Of a stretch of 64,000 nucleotides of DNA, positions 16,801 through 25,800 are shown piece after piece. Numbering within the stretch: the stretch's first letter is position 1; each line of letters begins with the position of its first letter. Source of the DNA: Amia ocellicauda (Eukaryota; Chordata; Actinopteri; Amiiformes; Amiidae); the NCBI RefSeq assembly GCF_036373705.1, contig NC_089856.1:191001-255000 (forward strand), given 5' to 3'. The position numbers and the translations under genes are program-made. The notes under the pieces were generated by a model that did not search any database, was not told the origin of the DNA, and saw nothing but the letters and a program-made list of their open reading frames with translations.

Positions 16801-19800
16801 AGTATTATTTGAAAGGACACCCTCACATTTAAAATAGTGCAAACATTTTGAAAAAAAAAGCATGTTATTAGTCATTAGTTATTAGTTATTATTCCTGGCA
16901 CAAATGAGTAAAAAAAAAAAAAAAATGCAAAATGGTAAAAGTAGTTTTCTGGCAATAAATTAACTTTAGCTACAAAACTTTTTACAGCACTTCACATACC
17001 TCTAACAAAGGTAACCAGCAAAAAAAAAAAAGTTTTACATCAGTGTTTACAACTATTTACATGTGGCGAGGTTTGAAAACAAGAGAAATATGTAAAATGC
17101 ACAAATGCACAATCGCTCACCTGAAAGCGATATATAATGTGCAATTGTGTGGCAATGCCCGATGGTCTCCGTGTTTTGCCATGTGTGATGCTTCTTGAAG
17201 CGTTCATCTGGGTGTAAGAGGCTTTCTGCTGCAGGTTTTACATAAGTATATAGTCTCATTTCTGCCTCCATCTAAATAACTATTTACTTCACTGCTTATT
17301 CTAACATCTGTAACAGCTGTGCAGATGTGCGTGCTGTTTTCTGACTGCATGATGCTGATGCGGGGACCTCTCTCTCTATCACTTCCTGACTCCAGACTCT
17401 CGCAGGGGGAGCTTAGCACGTACGTTTCGAGTGTTTTTCAACTAATCGCGATGTTTCGAAGGCTACTGAAGCCTGTGCTCAGGAATTTCCGGAAGAGAAT
17501 CAGCTTAATGAATGCAAAAGACGCATTTAAAGAAATGTCGGACTGACGTGATCCAGTCTGACATAGGACCACAAAGGGTTAAACACTTTCTGTACTGTGT
17601 GTCATGAATGATTAATGCAAGTTGTTTTCCTTGTTGCAGAGGTAATGAACGGCGCGATAATCTTGACAAAAATAATGAGTTGTTTGAGCGAAAGTGTCAC
17701 CCGCTCTTCTGGCCGTCGGCGTCTGGCGTCACCCTCTCAAAAATGTATATTCTTTACCGTTTTACTTCCCTATAATGACATTAAACAATGGCAATAAATC
17801 AATCATATGATTATAATATTATAAACTGCCACAGCATGCATTACTACAGCTTTTTGATTTTTTAAAATTATTACGGAATAACCAAAACTGTCATCTTAGC
17901 CAAGTTAATTACTGTCTAGCGAGCAGCCTCTACAAAGTGAATACACAGTTTCACGTACACGAAAGTAAGCACTATATGTACATTACTTCAACTGAATATT
18001 CAAAACTGAACATAAGAACCGTACTCGTATAAACACACAGATTCCCTTGGACTCATTTACTGGGTCAGATTATACTAAACGCAAAGGTTAAGGCTGTTAT
18101 TGGTACCTATTTCCTCTACTAAGAGTGACACTGCAGCTCAGCTACATTGTTTTTCAATGCAATTATGAATGAGCAAAGTAACATTTTAATAAAATACTAT
18201 CGTAGCATGTCTATTATTCATAGCAGAATGCTTTAAAAATGAACTTGCCAGGCTTTTTTTCCAGTTGCTATAATTTCTTGAGTCACAGGCTGCGTGTTTT
18301 GGGCCCGTTTTATTTGGAATGTGCTTGTTTGGGCATTAATTATTATTAGCCTACATTTGATGTGTCCTAGCGATCTAAAAGCATCATGTCTATAACTAAC
18401 CACAATACAAGCAGGGAAATGATTCAGGTGTAGTACTGAGGATCTTATTTATAGATGTATTCTGAATCCAGAATTTTATAAAAAAAGAAAAACCTGACAT
18501 TAATTCGACACATTATTTATCATATTAATTGTTTAGCAGAACAAAGACTAATCGAACTGGACTGGCATTTCCCCCCGTGGCGCCGCCCTGCCTCCAGGTC
18601 AGAGACCCCGTCGTGTGCAGCTCATCTGTGCTCGGTCGTGCAGTGTGCGCACTGCTACATCGTGAGAGTGTCGCATGATGTGAGCGGTGCAGCGGCTGTG
18701 AAAGTCGTGCAGCGTGAAGCCGCCTTCACTCATGATAAACTGCGCAGTGACGTGCACGTGTTAATACAGAAAGTGTCCAAAACAGCGAATGAGGTGTTCA
18801 GTAACATTAAAAAAGACACAACTATACTGAAAGTAGTAAATAATAAAGACCGCTTGACATCTGGCTTGCCTACAGTAAGACTCCTCTCTATAGGTCAGTG
18901 TGTTCAGACACGGGCGTTCTCTGGTAAGCAGAGAAAATCAATGTGATCGGCGTTCTGGAGACCTACAGTGACTGATTGACTGCTCTCTCCTCTCTCTCCC
19001 CCCCAGCGGTGGCCCCCCACCCCCCCACCAATACCCCCCCCAGGGCTGGGGCAACACCTACCAGCAGTGGCAGCCTCCGGGACCCCATGACCCCAGTAAG
19101 TCTGTTGCTCTCGTCTGTCTCGAGCTGCTCTCTCACTCCACCGTCAAACCCAAGTCCAAGATCCAGCGCTTTCACAGTCCTGTTGACCCCAAGACGAGAC
19201 TGACGCCGGGGGGACTCGCCCTCAGAGGCCAGGGGTGCGCCGTACAGCCCGGGACGCGCTTCAGGGTGAAACACGGTCGTGTGCTGTAACAGGGTAACGC
19301 TGGCCTCGGGGTGACAGACGGAAACGGACGCTGGGGTCGAGGGCCGGGAGTTGGCGTGCGTCTGAATCCAGCACTGGGGTGCGAGAGCACAGTGCGGAGC
19401 CGCTCACGCCCAGTGACGGAAGGAACGAAGCGCCATTTAAGTGTCTCTCAGCTGTTGCCTGCCATGCACAGCGTGGGTCTGGTGGGTCTCGGCACCGCGA
19501 GAAGAACAAGTGAAAGCTCACAATCGTTATCAGTTGAGTGGTGAGCGGAAAACCATGTCCGTTTCATCGAGAGCCCGATGAGATGTGCTTGGTCGACCCG
19601 CGCTGTTCAGGGCGAATCGCAGCCCGTGTGTTGTAGAGCAGGGCTGAGTCCCCAGCCCGGATCGGATGGTGTGAAAAGTGCTTCTCTCGCAGGTTGCGAT
19701 GACATGCTGTTGTGATGCTGGAGCTTGTTACCCTTCAGTGTTCAATGGCAACACATCTCTCACAGCTAGGCCTCTAAGTCCTGGGCCTCTCCTGAGCTCT

Positions 19801-22800
19801 CTCCCCCTGTCTTGGTGTCCCAGGCAAGGCAGCAGCTGCAGCAGACCCCAGTGCAGCCTGGGCGGCCTACTACGCCCAGTACTACCAGCAGCCTGGGGCC
19901 ACAGTACCAGGCCAGCCCCCCGCCGCCCCCTCGGGAGCCCCTTTGCCCACAGACCAGCCCCAGGCCGGTCAAGCCCCTGGAGGCCAGCCAGACTACACCA
20001 AGGCCTGGGAGGAGTACTACAAGAAACTGGGTAAGAGATGCCACTGGCAGGAAGACCGGCAGAGTGTCTCTCTCTGCCTGTCGCTCAGAGCGAGTGTGTC
20101 TCTCTGAGCGAGCGAGCGAGCGAGCGAGTGTGTCTCTCTGAGCGAGCGAGCGAGCGAGCGAGTGTGTCTCTCTGAGCGAGCGAGCGAGTGTGTCTCTCTG
20201 AGCGAGCGAGCGAGCGAGCGAGTGTGTCTCTCTGAGCGAGCGAGCGAGCGAGTGTGTCTCTCTGAGCGAGCGAGCGAGCGAGTGTGTCTCTCTGAGCGAG
20301 CGAGCGAGCGAGTGTGTCTCTCTGAGCGAGCGAGCGAGCGAGTGTGTCTCTCTGAGCGAGCGAGCGAGCGAGTGTGTCTCTCTGAGCGAGCGAGCGAGCG
20401 AGTGTGTCTCTCTGAGCGAGCGAGCGAGCGAGTGTGTCTCTCTGAGCGAGCGAGCGAGCGAGTGTGTCTCTCTGAGCGAGCGAGTGTGTCTCTCTGAGCG
20501 AGCGAGCGAGCGAGTGTGTCTCTCTGAGCGAGCGAGCGAGCGAGTGTGTCTCTCTGAGCGAGCGAGCGAGCGAGTGTGTCTCTCTGAGCGAGCGAGCGAG
20601 TGTGTCTCTCTGAGCGAGCGAGCGAGTGTGTCTCTCTGAGCGAGCGAGCGAGTGTGTCTCTCTGAGCGAGCGAGCGAGCGAGTGTGTCTCTCTGAGCGAG
20701 CGAGCGAGCGAGTGTGTCTCTCTGAGCGAGCGAGCGAGTGTGTCTCTCTGAGCGAGCGAGCGAGTGTGTCTCTCTGAGCGAGCGAGCGAGTGTGTCTCTC
20801 TGAGCGAGCGAGCGAGCGAGTGTGTCTCTCTGAGCGAGCGAGCGAGTGTGTCTCTCTGAGCGAGCGAGCGAGCGAGTGTGTCTCTCTGAGCGAGCGAGCG
20901 AGCGAGTGTGTCTCTCTGAGCGAGCGAGCGAGTGTGTCTCTGAGCGAGCGAGTGTCTCTCTGAGCGAGCGAGCGAGCGAGTGTGTCTCTCTGAGCGAGCG
21001 AGCGAGCGAGTGTGTCTCTCTGAGCGAGCGAGCGAGTGTGTCTCTCTGAGCGAGCGAGCGAGTGTGTCTCTCTGAGCGAGCGAGCGAGTGTGTCTCTCTG
21101 AGCGAGCGAGCGAGCGAGTGTGTCTCTCTGAGCGAGCGAGCGAGCGAGTCTCTCTGAGCGAGCGAGTGTGTCTCTCTGAGCGAGCGAGCGAGTGTGTCTC
21201 TGAGCGAGCGAGTGTGTCTCTCTCTCTGAGCGAGTGAGTGTGTCTCTCTCTCTGAGCGAGTGAGTGTGTGTGTCTCTCTGAGCGAGCGAGTGTGTCTCTC
21301 TGAGTGAGCGAGTGAGTGTGTCTCTCTGAGTGAGCGAGCGAGCGAGCGAGTGTGTCTCTGAGTGAGTGAGCGAGCGAGCGAGTGTGTCTCTGAGTGAGTG
21401 AGCGAGCGAGCGAGTGTGTCTCTGAGTGAGCGAGCGAGTGTGTCTCTGAGTGAGCGAGCGAGCGAGTGTGTCTCTGAGTGAGCGAGCGAGCGAGTGTGTC
21501 TCTGAGTGAGCGAGCGAGTGTGTCTCTGAGTGAGCGAGCGAGCGAGTGTGTCTCTGAGTGAGCGAGCGAGTGTGTCTCTGAGTGAGCGAGCGAGCGAGTG
21601 TGTCTCTGAGTGAGCGAGTGTGTCTCTGAGTGAGCGAGCGAGCGAGTGTGTCTCTCTGAGTGAGCGAGCGAGCGAGTGTGTCTCTGAGCGAGCAAGTGAG
21701 CGAGCGAGTCTGTGTCTCTGAGCGAGCGAGTGTCTGAGCGAGCGAGTGAGTGTCTCTCTCTGAGCGAGCGAGTGTCTCTCTCTGAGCGAGCGAGTGTGTC
21801 TCTCTGAGCGAGCGAGCGAGTGTGTCTCTCTGAGCGAGCGAGTGTGTCTGAGCGAGCGAGCGAGTGTGTCTCTCTGAGCGAGCGAGCGAGTGCGTCTCTC
21901 TCTGAGCGAGCGAGCGAGTGCGTGTCTCTCTCTCTGAGCGAGCGAGCGAGTGCGTCTCTCTCTGAGCGAGCGAGCGAGTGCGTCTCTCTCTCTCTGAGCG
22001 AGCGAGCGAGTGCGTCTCTGAGCGAGCGAGCGCGTCTCTCTGAGCGAGCGAGCGCGTCTCTCTGAGCGAGTGTGTGTCTCTCTCTCTGAGCGAGCGAGTG
22101 TGTGTCTCTCTCTGAGCGAGCGAGCGAGTGCGTCTCTGAGCGAGCGAGCGCGTCTCTCTGAGCGAGCGAGTGTGTCTCTCTCTGAGCGAGCGAGTGTGTG
22201 TCTCTCTCTCTGAGCGAGCGAGTGTGTCTCTCTCTCTGAGCGAGCGAGTGTGTGTCTCTCTCTCTGAGCGAGCGAGTGTGTGTCTCTCTCTGAGCGAGCG
22301 AGTGTGTCTCTCTCTGAGCGAGCGAGTGTGTCTCTCTCTGAGCGAGCGAGTGTGTCTCTCTGAGCGAGCGAGCGAGTGCGTCTCTCTGAGCGAGCGAGCG
22401 AGTGCGTCTCTCTGAGCGAGCGAGCGAGTGCGTCTCTCTGAGCGAGCGAGCGAGTGCGTCTCTCTGAGCGAGCGAGCGAGTGCGTGTCTCTCTCTCTGAG
22501 CGAGCGAGCGAGTGTGTCTCTGAGCGAGCGAGTGTGTCTCTGAGCGAGCGAGTGTGTCTCTGAGCGAGCGAGCGAGTGTGTCTCTCTGAGCGAGCGAGTG
22601 TGTCTCTCTCTCTGAGCGAGCGAGTGTGTGTCTCTGAGCGAGTGAGTGTCTTTCAAATTGCTTTATTGGCATGACGGTTATACATTAGTATTGCCAAAGC
22701 ATTATCAGAAAAGAAGAAAATAAATAATTAAAACAAAAGATATATATGTAACCAACAATGTAACAATATTGAAACAATACAGGAAATACATATGTTTGTA

Positions 22801-25800
22801 CAGTGAGGGGAAAAAAGTATTTGATCCCCTGCTGATTTTGTACGTTTGCCCACTGACAAAGAAATGATCAGTCTATAATTTTAATGGTACGTGCATTTTA
22901 ACAGTGAGAGACAGAATAACAACAACAAAATTTCAACATTTCAAAAAAGTTATAAATTGATTTGCATGTTAATGAGGAAAATAAGTATTTGATCCCCTAT
23001 CAATCAGCAAGATTTCTGGCTCCCAGGTGTCTTTTATACAGGTAACGAGCTGAGCTCTTAAAGGGAGTGCTCCTAATCTCAGCTCGTTACCTGTATAAAA
23101 GACACCTGTCCACAGAAGCAATCAATCAATCAGATTCCAAACTCTCCACCATGGCCAAGACCAAAGAGCTGTCCAAGGATGTCAGGGACAAGATTGTAGA
23201 CCTACACAAGGCTGGAATGGGCTACAAGACCATCGCCAAGCAGCTTGGTGAGAAGGTGACAACAGTTGGTGCAATTATTCGCAAATGGAAGAAACACAAA
23301 ATAACTGTCAGTCTCCCTCGGTCTGGGGCTCCATGCAAGATCTCACCTCGTGGAGTTTCAATGATCATGAGAACGGTGAGGAATCGGGCCAGAACTACAC
23401 GGGAGGATCTTGTTAATGATCTCAAGGCAGCTGGGACCATAGTCACCAAGAAAACAATTGGTAACACACTATGCCGTGAAGGACTGAAATCCTGCAGCGC
23501 CCGCAAGGTCCCTCCTGCTCAAGAAAGCACATGTTCATTGGCAAACTTCAGATAGGCCTGTACATCTGAATGATTCAGAGGAGAACGGGGTGAAAGTGTT
23601 GTGGTCAGATGAGACCAAAATCGAGCTCTTTGGCATCAACTCAACTCGCCGTGTTTGGAGGAGGAGGAATGACCCCAAGAACACCATCCCCACCGTCAAA
23701 CATGGAGGTGGAAACATTATGCTTTGGGGGTGTTTTTCTGCTAAGGGGACAGGACAACTGCACCGCATCAAAGGGACGATGGACGGGGCCATGTACCGTC
23801 AAATCTTGGGTGAGAACCTCCTTCCCTCAGCCAGGGCATTGAAAATGGGTCGTGGATGGGTATTCCAGCATGACAATGACCCACAACACACAGCCAAGGC
23901 AACAAAGGAGTGGCTCAAGAAGAAGCACATTGGCCTAGCCAGTCTCCAGACCTTAATCCCATAGAAAATCTGTGGAGGGAGCTGAAGGTTCGAGTTGCCA
24001 AACGTCAGCCTCGAAACCTTAATGACTTGGAGAGGATCTGCAAAGAGGAGTGGGACAAAATCCCTCCTGAGATGTGTGCAAACCTGGTGGCCAACTACAA
24101 GAAACGTCTGACCTCTGTGATTGCCAACAAGGGTTTTGCCACCAAGTACTAAGTCGAAGGGGTCAAATACTTATTTCCCTCATTAACATGCAAATCAATG
24201 TATAACTTTTTTGAAATGCGTTTTTTTCTGGATTTTTTTTGTTGTTATTCTGTCTCTAACTGTTAAAATACACCTACCATTAAAATTATAGACTGATCAT
24301 TTCTTTGTCAGTGGGCAAATGTACAAAATCAGCAGGGGATAAAATACTTTTTTCCCCTCACTGTATATCACTCTCCACCCTCATACAACACCAATGCAAA
24401 CAGAACAGGTTCTCCCCCCCCTCCCTCAAGCAGGCATGGTGTCTATACACTGGACACTGTCCCTCAGGCTGGTGTCACATGCTGTCCCTCAGGCAGTGAC
24501 AGGTGGACACATATTAGGCAGCCAGTGGGGCTGTGTGTCCCTCTCCCAGCACGACCGACAGTTTTTCTGTGTTAGTCATTTTGGGGACTTGAGGGATGGA
24601 GACAGTGATTTTATTAATAAAATTGTCCTGTGTTTGGGAGTATTTTCACAGGTCAGGAGAAAGTGCATCTCTGTCTCGACCTCTCTTGTCTCACACTGAC
24701 CACAGATCCTGTTCTCCCTGGCCAGCCAGCTCTGCCTGTGTCGGCCCATCTCTATGGCCAGGCTGTGGTCACTGAGCCTGTACTTGGTCAGGATTCGCCT
24801 TTGTCTTAAATCTTTGACCTCGGTTAGGTATTGTGCCGGGATGTATTTTCTGTTTAGGCCCGATAGCGCTCCATCTTGTTTTGTGTTTTGGTTTCATCAT
24901 TCCAATGTTCCACACAGGAGTTTGTCATGTGCTCTGTGATGTGCTTGGCTCTGATCGGTCGCGTTCGTGCAGAGCTGTCCTGAAGCTGACTGATGTCCGT
25001 GTGGCTCAGTGCGGTGAGCTTCAGGACTAGTTGGCTGAGGGGACTCTTTAGTGAGCTGGGCTCTTGGCTTTGAAGGGCCTTGTAGTGGTATGAATCTGGG
25101 TTATAAATTTCAATTAAAGAAGTGAATTTATAGTATCGCCTTATCACGAATCCTGGAATCTTGTAGAACTCAATTTCTGTAATAATTGGACGCAGACATC
25201 AATTCCAAAGATATAAATGGTCACATTTATTCAAAAACAAAGACTAAATGTAGCACTACACTAATTATACAAAAGAGAAAAACTAAATAAAATTAAACTC
25301 TAGATCAACAAATCAAAGACAAATCACTTTCGTGACCAAATCAAAGACCATGGGATCGCATATGATATCACACAAATCGTTAAACAAAAAAGGTTATAAA
25401 CACATTGACTACAATACCGGTTAGTAAGACGAAGGTGAGTCTCTCGTTAGTATTGTTAGTCAGACATTAAATAACTACGCAGGTTAGTCTTTATGTCAGG
25501 TAACTTCTCGTTATATCTATATATATATATATCTATCTCAGTCTCATTAACGTTTAGGTGCCGAGAAAGATCCTATCATTACTTGTTACCACAATTTCCC
25601 TGATTATCATTCAATGATTAAGGATAGGCAGGGCCACCAATAATCTAATGTCTATTAACTTGTGTCAATTTCAGACTAAACAGTTAAACAGGAATGAGAA
25701 GATATTTCTTGGTGTTGACAGATTTTATTTCTAAAATTATCAACAAAACAGTTTAATGCAACACACATTTATATTTAAGAAAACTAAATGATATTACACA

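Larger units (their letters stand above)
22801..24363 (+). mobile_element. Tc1/mariner transposon, inactive, inserted in LINE
   Basis: 1563 bp element flanked by TA on both sides (22799-22800 and 24364-24365). The terminal inverted repeats are over 80 bp, beginning CAGTGAGGGGAAAAAAGTAT on the left and matching the reverse complement of the right end, with a few differences (for example the right end has GGGATAAAATAC where the left has ATC). Between the left repeat and the transposase is a perfect hairpin (31-bp arms 23024-23054 and 23078-23108). Its insertion in the LINE dates it as younger than the LINE. Confidence 0.95.

Noticed and set aside
18638..18946. 102-codon open frame in KHSRP intron 15
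   Set aside because: No recognisable motif, no splice signals in phase with the neighbouring KHSRP exons, which join perfectly without it.
19766..22672. 968-codon open frame (and 879- and 536-codon frames) on the minus strand
   Set aside because: They span the GAGC/GTGTCTCT array in all three minus frames and consist of repeated ARSLRETHS; the unit simply lacks stop triplets. One even runs over KHSRP exon 17 on the opposite strand.
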